Position numbers and translations under genes: made by a program | Notes under the pieces: generated by a model | Databases searched by the model: none | What the model saw: only the letters and a program-made list of their open reading frames with translations | Told to the model about the DNA's origin: nothing | DNA from: Chitinophagaceae bacterium | Lineage (GTDB): Bacteria > Bacteroidota > Bacteroidia > Chitinophagales > Chitinophagaceae | Direction: 5' to 3' | Assembly: GCA_025363355.1 (NCBI GenBank) | Contig: JANYEB010000116.1 | Location: 1-56,870, forward strand | Length of the DNA: 56,870 nt | In this document: in pieces, positions 47,898 through 55,895 of the stretch | How the letters are laid out: each line of letters begins with the position of its first letter | Numbering within the stretch: position 1 is the first letter of the stretch

Positions 47898-49136
47898 ATG
47901 ATTCAATACAATAAATTTATTTTAGATAATGGCTTGCGTGTTCTTATTCATAAAGATGATAGCACGCCCATGGCTGTTGTGAATGTGCTATACGATGTGG
48001 GTGCTAAAGATGAACTGCCTAATAAAACAGGCTTTGCACATTTGTTTGAACATTTAATGTTTGGTGGCAGCATCAACATAGAAGATTATGACGAGCCTTT
48101 GCAACGTGCAGGTGGCGAAAACAATGCTTATACAACCAATGATTTAACGAATTATTATTGTCAACTTCCAGCAGAAAATTTAGAAACTGCAATGTGGCTT
48201 GAAAGTGATAGAATGTTAAGTCTTGCTTTCAATAAGAAGAGTTTAGAAACACAACGCAAAGTTGTTTGCGAAGAGTTTAAAGAACATTATATCAATAAAC
48301 CTTATGGCGATGTTTGGGCAAAAATGAGAGCATTGACATATACTGTTCATCCTTATGGTTGGATGACGATTGGTAAAGAATTAAGCCACGTTGAAGATGC
48401 TACTTTGGAGGATGTTAAAGCATTCTTTAAAAAGCATTATTGTCCAGCAAATGCTGTTTTAGTTATTGCAGGAAAAGTAGAAACTACAACAGCTCTAGAG
48501 CTTGCTAACAAATGGTTTGGTTCAATTCCATCTGGAGAAAAGTATAATCGAAATCTTCCATTAGAACCTGTTCAAACTGCACCAAAATTTTTAGAAGTTA
48601 AAGCTGATGTTCCTTTAGATGCTTTGGTAAAAGCTTGGCATATTGATAGCCGTTTAGAAAAAGGGTATTATGTTGCTGATTTAATTACAGAAGTGCTTGG
48701 TGGCGGAGGCTCTTCAAGATTATTTCAAAAATTAGTGAAAGAAAAACAACTGTTTTCAAACTTAGATTGTTATCACTTTGGAAGTGTTGAAAAAGGATTA
48801 ATTGCAATTGAAGGAAAACTTGTAAAAGGCAAATCAATGCAAGATGCTGAAGATGCAATTGAAGAAGAATTGCAAAAAATAATGACTGAATTGGTGAGTG
48901 AAAATGAGCTACAAAAAGTAAAAAATAAAACAGAAAGTGTTATTGCATTTGAGGATATGGCATTGATGAGCAGAGCCAATAGTTTAGCTTTCTACGAACT
49001 ACTTGGCGATGCAACTATGATGGATACAGAGCTTAGTAAATACCAAGCCATTACAACACAAGATATTTTAGAGTATAGCAAAATAATATTTAATAAAAAT
49101 AACAGCAATACATTAAGGTACTACAGCAAGAATTAA
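47898..49136 (+). CDS. M16-family zinc peptidase, active subunit
   Basis: A 412-aa insulinase-like peptidase. The inverted zinc motif HLFEHLMFGG (HxxEH) lies near residue 46 and the distal glutamate in ETQRKVVCEEFKEH. The C-terminal half carries LGGGGSSRLFQKLVKEKQL. It has no signal peptide, so the site is cytosolic or unclear. Its stop codon overlaps the next start as TAATG, implying translational coupling with the inactive partner, as in heterodimeric M16B peptidases. Confidence 0.95.
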   Translation: MIQYNKFILDNGLRVLIHKDDSTPMAVVNVLYDVGAKDELPNKTGFAHLFEHLMFGGSINIEDYDEPLQRAGGENNAYTTNDLTNYYCQLPAENLETAMWLESDRMLSLAFNKKSLETQRKVVCEEFKEHYINKPYGDVWAKMRALTYTVHPYGWMTIGKELSHVEDATLEDVKAFFKKHYCPANAVLVIAGKVETTTALELANKWFGSIPSGEKYNRNLPLEPVQTAPKFLEVKADVPLDALVKAWHIDSRLEKGYYVADLITEVLGGGGSSRLFQKLVKEKQLFSNLDCYHFGSVEKGLIAIEGKLVKGKSMQDAEDAIEEELQKIMTELVSENELQKVKNKTESVIAFEDMALMSRANSLAFYELLGDATMMDTELSKYQAITTQDILEYSKIIFNKNNSNTLRYYSKN

Positions 49137-50434
49137 TGTATAATCAAAATAAAATGCTCAACAGAACAATACAACCACATATAACGCAGCCAACAGAATT
49201 TAATCTGCATTTAAAACCTTATCAGCATTTTACACTGGATAATGGTACAAATGTTTACGCAGTTGAAGCAGGTGAACAAGATGTATTAATGCTTGAACTT
49301 GTTTTTAATGCAGGCAATTGGTACGAGGATAAAAATATCATTGCAGGCTCTGCCAACTTTTTATTAAAGAATGGCACTTCTAGCAAAACTGCTTATGAAA
49401 TTAACGAGCATTTTGATTTTTATGGAGCATATCTAAACAGAAGTTGTTACAATGAAACAGCTACAATTACACTGCATTGTTTAAATAAAAACTTGCACCA
49501 ACTAACACCTGTTATTACAGAGTTATTGAGTGATGCAATTTTTCCAGAAAATGAATTAGCTATTTATAAACAAAATCAAAAGCAACGTTTAGAAGTTAAT
49601 TTAAAGAAATGCGACTTTGTTGCCAATCGTTTAATTGATGAATATTTATTTGGGTTTCATCATCCTTATGGAAGATATACATCAACATTAGATTATGATG
49701 CAGTAGACAGAGAAAGTATTGTTGAATTTTACAAACAGTATTATCAAAAAGGCAATTGTAAAATATTTATTGGTGGTAAACTTCCTGTAAATTATCAAGC
49801 AGTATTAAATGAAGCATTTGGCAAACTGCCTTTTAACAACACAGATTTATTTCAAAAAGAAATTCACTCTGCTCCTGCCATCACTAAAAAATATAATTTA
49901 ATAAATGATGCTAATGGTGTGCAAGCTGCTGTGCGTATTGCAAGAAACTTTCCTAATAAACATCATCCAGATTTTCAAAAAACATTGGTGTTAAATAATG
50001 TGTTTGGTGGATTTTTTGGAAGCAGATTAATGAGTAATATTAGAGAAGATAAGGGCTATACTTATGGCATACATTCCTATCTTCAAAATCATATTCACGA
50101 AAGTGCTTGGATGATTAGCACAGAGTGTGGTAGAGATGTAGCAGCTGCAACTATTGATGAAGTGTATAAAGAAATGAAGATTTTGCAAGACACATTAATA
50201 GATGCTGAAGAACTTGATTTAGTTCGTAACTATATGATAGGAACTTTGCTTGGCGATTTGGATGGGCCATTTCAAATTTTAAGTAGATGGAAGAGTTATA
50301 TTTTAAATGATTTGTCTATTGATTATTTCAACAATGCTATTAAAACTATTAAAACAGTTTCGGCAGAAGAGTTACAAAGTTTGGCAAAAAAATATTTGAA
50401 TCCTGATGAGTTTTATGAACTTGTTGTTGTTTAA
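49136..50434 (+). CDS. M16-family peptidase, non-catalytic subunit
   Basis: A 432-aa M16 homologue in which the HxxEH site is replaced (GSANFLLKNGTSSK at the equivalent place). The C-terminal signature is kept: NNVFGGFFGSRLMSNIREDKGYTYGIHSY, with the R/Y pair that positions substrate. It forms a heterodimer with the preceding catalytic subunit in known M16B pairs. Start ATG 49136 overlaps the upstream stop by one base. A second ATG at 49154 (MLNRTIQPH) is possible. Confidence 0.93.
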   Translation: MYNQNKMLNRTIQPHITQPTEFNLHLKPYQHFTLDNGTNVYAVEAGEQDVLMLELVFNAGNWYEDKNIIAGSANFLLKNGTSSKTAYEINEHFDFYGAYLNRSCYNETATITLHCLNKNLHQLTPVITELLSDAIFPENELAIYKQNQKQRLEVNLKKCDFVANRLIDEYLFGFHHPYGRYTSTLDYDAVDRESIVEFYKQYYQKGNCKIFIGGKLPVNYQAVLNEAFGKLPFNNTDLFQKEIHSAPAITKKYNLINDANGVQAAVRIARNFPNKHHPDFQKTLVLNNVFGGFFGSRLMSNIREDKGYTYGIHSYLQNHIHESAWMISTECGRDVAAATIDEVYKEMKILQDTLIDAEELDLVRNYMIGTLLGDLDGPFQILSRWKSYILNDLSIDYFNNAIKTIKTVSAEELQSLAKKYLNPDEFYELVVV

Positions 50435-50443
50435 AATTATATT

Positions 50444-50821
50444 ATGATAAAGTTTATTACAAAAGCAATTCTAACATCTGTTGCCGTTTTAGTTGCAGAC
50501 TTTTTTTTAGATGGAATTAAGATTGAAGACACTTTAACAGCGATGATTGTAGCTGTTATTTTGGGACTGCTTAATACTTTTGTTAAGCCCGCATTAATAA
50601 TGCTTACCATCCCTTTTACGGTATTTACACTAGGACTCTTTTTACTAGTTATCAATATTATCATTGTTTATTTAGCTTCAGAAATAGTACCTGGTTTCAA
50701 AGTTGCAAGTTGGTGGAGTGCTTTGCTATTTAGCTTTATTGTATCTTTTGTATCTGGTTTTTTAGAAAGATGGATTAATAAATACAAAATAGAAAAAGAA
50801 GAAAAAATACAAGAGTTTTAG
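50444..50821 (+). CDS. PF04020 (phage holin 4_2 / YvlD-like) membrane protein
   Basis: A 125-aa protein with four hydrophobic segments: AILTSVAVLVADFFLDGI, MIVAVILGLLNTFVKPALI, FTLGLFLLVINIIIVYLASE and SALLFSFIVSFVSGFLERW. The NTFVKPAL motif is characteristic of this family, which is widespread in chromosomes outside prophages. No phage genes are near, so a lysis function is unlikely. It follows the M16 pair by 9 nt and its stop overlaps the convergent hydrolase gene by 4 bp. Confidence 0.9.
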   Translation: MIKFITKAILTSVAVLVADFFLDGIKIEDTLTAMIVAVILGLLNTFVKPALIMLTIPFTVFTLGLFLLVINIIIVYLASEIVPGFKVASWWSALLFSFIVSFVSGFLERWINKYKIEKEEKIQEF

Positions 50822-51627
50822 TTTATCAAATCTACAAAATTTCTCGTCGATTCATTTAGCTTTTCAGTGGCTTCTATCATTGCCATATGCCCCACATTTT
50901 CTAGAATGTTTATATAGGATTGTTGTGGCAAATAGCATTGTTGTAAAACATCTTTTAGTGGTGCTGCAATATCTTCTGTTCCCATAATAAATAAAACAGG
51001 AACTTTTGCTTCTCTTAGTACATCAGTTGTATCTACCCTGTTCATCATAGCTACATAATATTGTTCAAGTGCAGCTTCTGTAAACTGTTTGCTTTGTTCT
51101 ATTAATTCATCAACTTGTTGAGGGTGTTTTTGCTTAAAATCAGCAGCAAAAAGGTTTGGGATAGTAGTCTTTAAAAAAGAATAAGCACCATATTGTTTAA
51201 TGGTCTCTATACCTCTTAATCTTATTTGTTTTTTCTCTTCACTATCAGCAAAAGCTGTTGAGTGTACTAAACCAAAACCATTTAATTTTTCAGGAAACAA
51301 TTTTGCAAAAGACAATGTTATATAGCCTCCCATACTATGCCCTAGTAAAGTAATTTTAGTGTTTTCATTAGGCAAAATGTCTTCTATCAACTGGTGAATA
51401 CAACTTGCATAGTCCTCAATAGAAAAAGCTGTTTTATTTAGTAAAGGTGAACTTCCAGAACCTGGAATATCTGGAACTATAACTCGAAAATATTGTGATA
51501 AATATTGTGCTTGTTGCTGCCATATACTTCCATCTTCACCAAAACCGTGAAGCAATACAACAATGTTTCCTGCTCCATTATCGGTGTAGGAAATTTGAAC
51601 TTCTTGATTAGTGAATACTTTTTGCAT
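50818..51627 (-). CDS. Alpha/beta hydrolase
   Basis: A 269-aa alpha/beta-hydrolase fold enzyme with the oxyanion motif VLLHGFGEDGSIW, nucleophile elbow GHSMGGY (Ser about residue 96), acid in MGTEDIAAP and catalytic histidine in ENVGHMAMIE. No signal peptide. The substrate cannot be told; the closest flavour is the small-ester or menaquinone/biotin-type carboxylesterases. It lies 116 bp after pdxA on the same strand, but with repeat sequence between them. Confidence 0.92.
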   Translation of the reverse strand: MQKVFTNQEVQISYTDNGAGNIVVLLHGFGEDGSIWQQQAQYLSQYFRVIVPDIPGSGSSPLLNKTAFSIEDYASCIHQLIEDILPNENTKITLLGHSMGGYITLSFAKLFPEKLNGFGLVHSTAFADSEEKKQIRLRGIETIKQYGAYSFLKTTIPNLFAADFKQKHPQQVDELIEQSKQFTEAALEQYYVAMMNRVDTTDVLREAKVPVLFIMGTEDIAAPLKDVLQQCYLPQQSYINILENVGHMAMIEATEKLNESTRNFVDLIN

Positions 51628-51648
51628 AAATGCGATGGTGTTTTAACT

Positions 51649-51674
51649 TACCACATAGGCACAGAGAGCACGGA
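51649..51674. repeat. ACCACATAGGCACA-type interspersed repeat
   Basis: The segment TACCACATAGGCACAGAG matches, in inverted orientation and with two differences over 19 bp, another copy at 55685-55703. Both lie between genes. Confidence 0.65.
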
Positions 51675-51705
51675 GTTATTATAGAAATATAAATCAAATT
51701 AGTTT

Positions 51706-51736
51706 AATCCGTTTTATCAGTGTTTATCCGTGTTCC
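51706..51736. repeat. TTATCCGTGTTC-type interspersed repeat
   Basis: Alternating CCGTTTTATCAGTG and TTTATCCGTGTTCC units are of a kind often seen between Bacteroidota genes. It fills the spacer just downstream of the pdxA stop. Confidence 0.5.
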
Positions 51737-51743
51737 ATAATGC

Positions 51744-52817
51744 TTATTCATCCACAGCATTTGCAATCAATCTTGCACTCATTCTTCTTAAAGGATTTAC
51801 TCTTGCTTCGGCAAAACCGTTTCGCTGACGAACAATATCAATTGCTTTAAAGGTTGCTTCTAAAAACGATTCGTGATTAGCAATTCCTTTACCTGCAATG
51901 TCAAATGCAGTTCCATGGTCTGGGCTTGTGCGAATAACTGGTAAACCAGCAGTATAATTTACACCTTCTCCAATAGCTAAAGACTTAAATGGAATCAATC
52001 CTTGATCGTGATACATTGCTAAAACTGCATCAAAATTTTCGTGTTGTCCACGTGCAAAAAAAGCATCAGAACTATATGGGCCAAATACCAGCATTGTTTG
52101 CTTTGCATCCTTAATGGCAGGTTTAATAATTGTTTCTTCTTCTTTACCAATAAGGCTTTCATCGCCTGCGTGTGGATTTAATCCTAATACAGCAATACGT
52201 GGTTTATCAATACCAAAATCTTCTTTTAAACAACCATTTAAGATTCTTAATTTACTAATGATAGCCTCCTTAGTAATGGCATTTGCTACTTCTAAAACTG
52301 GGATATGTTCTGTTACCAAACCTACTTTAATATTTTCGGCAACCATCAACATTACAACATCATTAGCAGCAAAATATTCTTTAAAATAAGGCGTGTGACC
52401 ACTGTATTTAAAGGTTTCTGACTGTATATTTTTTTTGTGAATTGGAGCTGTAACCAAAGCGTGAATATCTCCTGCTGCTAAAGCCTCAGTAGCTGCTTCT
52501 AATGAAAGTAAAGCGTATTTACCACCTGTTTCATTTAATGTGCCTGGCGTAATAGCAACTTCTTCTTCCCAACAATTAAAAATATTAACTTGTTTATTGC
52601 TTAGCTTAGAAAAATCTTTGATGATGTTATAGCTAATATTAATATCTGGAAAGCCTTTTCTATAAAAATTAAGGGCTTTGCTATTTGCAAAAACAACTGG
52701 AGTACAAATATTCAGTATCTCACTATTGCTTAAAGATTTAATGATAAGCTCAATACCAATTCCATTTAAATCGCCACAAGTAAAACCAATTACTGGCTTT
52801 TGAAAATCACTGCTCAT
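51744..52817 (-). CDS. pdxA: 4-hydroxythreonine-4-phosphate dehydrogenase
   Basis: A 357-aa enzyme that oxidises 4-phosphohydroxy-threonine in the DXP-dependent pathway to pyridoxal phosphate. Motifs are IGFTCGDLNGIGIELI, VTAPIHKKNI, SGHTPYFKEYF, LGLNPHAGDESLIGKEE, AMYHDQGLIPFKSLA and SPDHGTAFDIAGKG, including the metal-binding histidines. Length is normal. It begins 6 nt after the symporter stop, so it is the last gene of the small-peptide/symporter operon. Confidence 0.96.
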   Translation of the reverse strand: MSSDFQKPVIGFTCGDLNGIGIELIIKSLSNSEILNICTPVVFANSKALNFYRKGFPDINISYNIIKDFSKLSNKQVNIFNCWEEEVAITPGTLNETGGKYALLSLEAATEALAAGDIHALVTAPIHKKNIQSETFKYSGHTPYFKEYFAANDVVMLMVAENIKVGLVTEHIPVLEVANAITKEAIISKLRILNGCLKEDFGIDKPRIAVLGLNPHAGDESLIGKEEETIIKPAIKDAKQTMLVFGPYSSDAFFARGQHENFDAVLAMYHDQGLIPFKSLAIGEGVNYTAGLPVIRTSPDHGTAFDIAGKGIANHESFLEATFKAIDIVRQRNGFAEARVNPLRRMSARLIANAVDE

Positions 52818-52823
52818 TACTTA

Positions 52824-54536
52824 CTATTTAGGTTGGCGAAGATAGGCGTTTTTAAAGGCTAGTTGAAAAATCAGACTAAACAGTACTACCAACAGAGCAC
52901 CAATAACATTGAGCCATAAAAAACCTAAGCCAATAATATTCATTTTATCTAAAGTAAAAAGGGCAATTACAATTAATTCTGTAATGATCGCTGCTATAAA
53001 AACTGCATTTGCTTTTACTTGTTTACAATAAAACGCCACTAAGAAAATACCAAGGATAACACCATAGAATAAAGAGCCTAAAACATTTACAGCTTCTATT
53101 AAACTGCCCATTCCTGTGGCTAATTCTGCTACAACAATGCAAAAAATACCCCAAACAAATGTGTAGAATTTAGATAAATTGTATTCTCTTTTTTCTGTCG
53201 CTCTTTGTTTGGTGAAGCGAAGGTGGAAATCAATCATAGTGCAGCCTGCCAAAGAGTTTAACGATGCTGCAATGCTGCCCCAAGCACTTAAAAAAATGAT
53301 AGCAATTAATAATCCAACCAACCCTTTTGGTAAATTATCTACAACAAATCTTAAGAAAATATAGTTGGTATCTTTTCCATCTGGTGAAGCTTTTGACGCT
53401 TTGGCGTAATGTGATGCAAGTGACCGTAAAGAATCTTCTTGCAATTTTAAATTTTGAATTTTTAGTTTAGAATCAGCATTGTTTGTTTTTAAGTAATCAA
53501 TACTAATATCTTGCTTTTTTGTTTGCACCAAATAATAAGCATTCTGCACGTTTTGCATTGAATCTTTATAGGCAGATTGATATACTTTTATTTCGGCAGC
53601 TTTATCAAAATAAATGGGCATTGGTTTAAATTGATAGAACACAAATAGCAATGCACCCAATAACAAAATAAAAAATTGCATTGGCACTTTTACCAAGCCA
53701 TTCATTAATAAACCAAGCTTACTTTCTTTATCGTCTTTAGCTGTAAGGTAGCGTCCTACTTGGCTTTGATCAGTTCCAAAATAACTCAATGCCAAAAAAA
53801 ATCCACCAATAATACCACTTACAATATTGTACTTATCCTTCCAATCAAAACCGTTTTTTGTAAAGCCAGTTGTAATAACATTTAGCTTTCCATTTGCCCC
53901 ACTAATTTTTAAAGCATCTATAAATCCAACATTGTTTGGTAATAGATGAATGATATAATAACCAGCAGCAAACATTCCACAAAAAATAACAATCAATTGC
54001 AATTTTTGAGTATAAGCTACAGCCTTTGCTCCACCACTAACTGTGTATATAATTAGTAAGCCTCCCATTACGATATTGGTATAAAAAATATTCCAACCAA
54101 GTAAGGATGATAAAATGATAGAAGGTGCGTAAATGCTGATTCCTGTGGCAAGACCTCGTGATAATAAAAACAAAAAAGAAGTAAATGTTCTAACTCTTAC
54201 ATCAAATCTTTCTTCTAAAAATTGATAGGCAGTAAATACTTTTAGTTTATGAAATAATGGAACAAATGTGATGCACAAAACCACCATTGCAATGGGCAAT
54301 CCAAAGTAGTATTGCACAAAACGCATTCCATCGGTAAATGCTTGCCCTGGTGCAGAAAGAAATGTTATGGCACTGGCTTGAGTGCCCATTATACTTAACA
54401 AAACCAAGTACCAAGGCATACTTCTATTGTTCAAAAAATAGCCATCTAAATTTTTTGAAGTACGACTTTTATATAAGCCATAACCAATAATGGTGAGTAA
54501 TGTTATGGAAAGAATTATCCAGTCTAAGCTGCTCAT
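52824..54536 (-). CDS. Sodium:solute symporter family transporter
   Basis: A 570-aa SSS-family transporter with about 13 membrane segments. It opens LDWIILSITLLTIIGYGLYKS and has the family region GTQASAITFLSAPGQAF, YTVSGGAKAVAYTQKLQ, FGTDQSQVGRYL and FLSAWGSIAASLNSLAG. A long hydrophilic loop (YFDKAAEIKVYQSAY...ASPDGKDTNYI) is inserted before the PKGLVGLLIAIIF helix; part of it comes from repeat-like DNA. The substrate is unknown. Its ATG overlaps the stop of a 39-aa membrane peptide (ATGA), so it is translationally coupled. pdxA follows after 6 nt. Confidence 0.93.
   Translation of the reverse strand: MSSLDWIILSITLLTIIGYGLYKSRTSKNLDGYFLNNRSMPWYLVLLSIMGTQASAITFLSAPGQAFTDGMRFVQYYFGLPIAMVVLCITFVPLFHKLKVFTAYQFLEERFDVRVRTFTSFLFLLSRGLATGISIYAPSIILSSLLGWNIFYTNIVMGGLLIIYTVSGGAKAVAYTQKLQLIVIFCGMFAAGYYIIHLLPNNVGFIDALKISGANGKLNVITTGFTKNGFDWKDKYNIVSGIIGGFFLALSYFGTDQSQVGRYLTAKDDKESKLGLLMNGLVKVPMQFFILLLGALLFVFYQFKPMPIYFDKAAEIKVYQSAYKDSMQNVQNAYYLVQTKKQDISIDYLKTNNADSKLKIQNLKLQEDSLRSLASHYAKASKASPDGKDTNYIFLRFVVDNLPKGLVGLLIAIIFLSAWGSIAASLNSLAGCTMIDFHLRFTKQRATEKREYNLSKFYTFVWGIFCIVVAELATGMGSLIEAVNVLGSLFYGVILGIFLVAFYCKQVKANAVFIAAIITELIVIALFTLDKMNIIGLGFLWLNVIGALLVVLFSLIFQLAFKNAYLRQPK
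53438..53472. repeat. AAATTCAAAATTTAAAAT-type repeat inside the symporter gene
   Basis: On the minus strand the stretch reads as the common intergenic word AAAATTCAAAATTTAAAA. It is translated as SKLKIQNLKLQ in the extra hydrophilic loop of the symporter. An in-frame insertion of intergenic repeat DNA is inferred. Confidence 0.55.
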
Positions 54537-54652
54537 AAAAAGTAGTTAGTGAATAAAATGAACAGTATAATGTTTAAAGCCAAAATCGCTACAATGAAGA
54601 TGTACCAATGCTTCCAGCTTTTAAAAAGTGGTATATTATTTTTGTTTTTCAT
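54533..54652 (-). CDS. 39-aa single-pass membrane peptide coupled to the symporter
   Basis: A short gene reading MKNKNNIPLFKSWKHWY, then one hydrophobic helix IFIVAILALNIILFILF and a NYFL tail. The KSWKHWY pattern before the helix puts basic and aromatic residues at the membrane interface. Its stop TGA overlaps the symporter start (ATGA). Its own start lies within the end of an upstream 53-aa gene. I know no named family for it. Position and coupling suggest a small subunit or assembly factor of the transporter, like the small companions known for some SSS permeases, but this is inference. Confidence 0.7.
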   Translation of the reverse strand: MKNKNNIPLFKSWKHWYIFIVAILALNIILFILFTNYFL

Positions 54653-54797
54653 TGATTTTATTGCTTAATAAGCTACCACCTAGTAGCCCTAAAATTAAAC
54701 CCATTACTAAACCAATCTTTACCATTTTAAATTTTTCTCCAATGAAAAGACCAACCAGCACAAGGGCTACAACGGTTATTAATTTTCTTTGATTCAT
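54636..54797 (-). CDS. 53-aa two-helix membrane peptide, first gene of the symporter operon
   Basis: The frame from ATG 54795-54797 reads MNQRKLITVVALVLVGLFIG, then EKFKMVKIG and a second hydrophobic, glycine-rich helix LVMGLILGLLGGSLLS, ending NKINEKQK. Both helices are about 16-18 residues. The stop overlaps the start region of the 39-aa gene by 17 nt, which gives a chain of overlapping genes leading into the symporter. Family unknown. It may be a small membrane partner of the transporter; a leader peptide controlling the operon is the alternative. Confidence 0.6.
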   Translation of the reverse strand: MNQRKLITVVALVLVGLFIGEKFKMVKIGLVMGLILGLLGGSLLSNKINEKQK

Positions 54798-54960
54798 TAA
54801 TTTTTTGTTTATGTTTTTTATTTTAACACAGGGATAACAGCGTTTTATTGCAGCGTTTTGGGCATTTTTATTTGCTTTTTTTTGAAATATGCTGTAAAGT
54901 TATTAGGATTTATGTGGAGTGCCTTTACTCTTCTTCAAAACTACTTCTCATTCCATCATA

Positions 54961-55254
54961 TCATAAATTTATTGTTGATGTTTGTATAATCTCGATGTAA
55001 TCTTCCTTTATGTTATATGAACAGTTAGATGCTTTTTCTTTAATTGACTGTTCTGCAATAAATGTTAATATTCGGCTTCTATCAATTAAAGGTCTAGAAG
55101 TTTTGATTTCCCATTCCTCAATTGTTGGAATGAAGATGAATACCAAAACACTAGTTCCTCCAAATTCATAGGATACCTTTATTTCTCCTTTTTCATCTTT
55201 ATAAATGATAGAGCCACAACGCCCTTTATCTATAAATTCTAATTTTTGTTCCAT
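54961..55254 (-). CDS. Hypothetical 97-aa protein
   Basis: Not recognised. It starts best at MEQKLEFIDKGRCGSIIY (55254); a start at 55287 would add 11 Lys/Ser-rich residues. It contains alternating beta-like segments (GSIIYKDEKGEIKVSYEFGG, VLVFIFIP, EWEIKTSRPLID) and a helix ILTFIAEQSIKEKA, a small alpha/beta protein without signal or membrane helix. It follows a barstar-like gene on the same strand by about 45 nt, so it may be a second small immunity-type protein. Confidence 0.65.
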   Translation of the reverse strand: MEQKLEFIDKGRCGSIIYKDEKGEIKVSYEFGGTSVLVFIFIPTIEEWEIKTSRPLIDRSRILTFIAEQSIKEKASNCSYNIKEDYIEIIQTSTINL

Positions 55255-55299
55255 CTTTATTTTTTTCTTTCCAAAACTACTCTCCACAACATATTTCTA

Positions 55300-55593
55300 C
55301 TAATCTTTTTCAAATTCAATATGGTGTCTATGCTCCTTTATCTTTTCAACTAAAATATCAGTAAGCTCTTTGCCTAATTTTTTTTCACTTCTTTCAAAGT
55401 TCTTCCAAACTATTCTAATGTTTTCTTCATACTCAAAAGCCCCAAAACCACCCCATAATATATCATTAAAAGCATTTAAGTTATGTCCTGTTTCAAAATC
55501 TAAATCCTTTGTTAAAACTTTATCAATTTCTTTATAAAATGATTCTCTCGTAGAAAAGTTATTACCATTTATTATGAATACTTTATTACTCAT
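55300..55593 (-). CDS. Barstar-like (ribonuclease inhibitor) protein
   Basis: A 97-aa acidic protein with the barstar layout: first strand KVFIINGNNFSTRESFYKEI, central GHNLNAFNDILWGGFG, and IRIVWKNFERSEKKLG followed by an EKIKEHRHHIEFEKD tail. Barstar blocks barnase and related RNase toxins by filling the active site; homologues are immunity proteins of polymorphic toxins. No RNase or toxin gene is visible nearby, so it would be an orphan immunity gene. A weak TAGATTTG -7-like element lies at 55640-55647 on its strand. Confidence 0.85.
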   Translation of the reverse strand: MSNKVFIINGNNFSTRESFYKEIDKVLTKDLDFETGHNLNAFNDILWGGFGAFEYEENIRIVWKNFERSEKKLGKELTDILVEKIKEHRHHIEFEKD

Positions 55594-55684
55594 TTATTCA
55601 TTCTTTTAAAAATTTTTAAAATTCAAAACAACTTTTTAACAAATCTATGAAACAAGCTTAATCCTTTCTCATTTTCTATGATAA

Positions 55685-55703
55685 CTATGTGCCTATGTGG
55701 TTA
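55685..55703. repeat. Second copy of the ACCACATAGGCAC repeat (inverted)
   Basis: CTATGTGCCTATGTGGTTA is the reverse complement of the 51648-51666 segment with two differences. It lies upstream of the barstar gene. Confidence 0.65.
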
Positions 55704-55723
55704 TCCTTCCTCCCAAAACAATA

Positions 55724-55752
55724 AAAAAACCGCCCTTTTAAAGCGGTTTTTT
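55724..55752. terminator. Intrinsic terminator after the 21-bp repeat array
   Basis: A 10-bp stem AAAAAACCGC/GCGGTTTTTT with a 9-nt loop; A and T runs on both sides make it bidirectional. For the minus-strand gene at the right end it closes a 3'-UTR made entirely of the tandem repeats. Confidence 0.8.
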
Positions 55753-55895
55753 ACCCTAATTCGTTTGAATTTTACCCTACTTATCGACAGTTTTACCCTA
55801 CTTATCGATAATTTTACCCTATTCTGCCACAATTTTACCCTATTTATCAAGGGTTTTACCCTACTTATCTTCAGTTTTACCCTACTTATTGATTC
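55749..55895. repeat. Seven-copy 21-bp tandem repeat with core TTTTACCCTA
   Basis: Units start at 55749, 55770, 55791, 55812, 55833, 55854 and 55875, exactly 21 bp apart. Each begins TTTTACCCTA; the other 11 bases vary, often ending CTTATCGACAG-like. It overlaps the 3' end of the neighbouring minus-strand gene and reaches the terminator. One frame on each strand is open through all units (plus: FTLLIDS-like heptads; minus: SRVKLSI-like heptads). Confidence 0.95.

Noticed and set aside
50444-50821. Prophage signal from the holin-like gene
   Set aside because: PF04020 proteins are common chromosomal membrane proteins; no capsid, tail, integrase or lysin genes are near.
55749-55895. CRISPR array
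   Set aside because: The conserved part is 10 bp with 11-bp variable parts, far too short for CRISPR repeats and spacers, and no cas genes are present.
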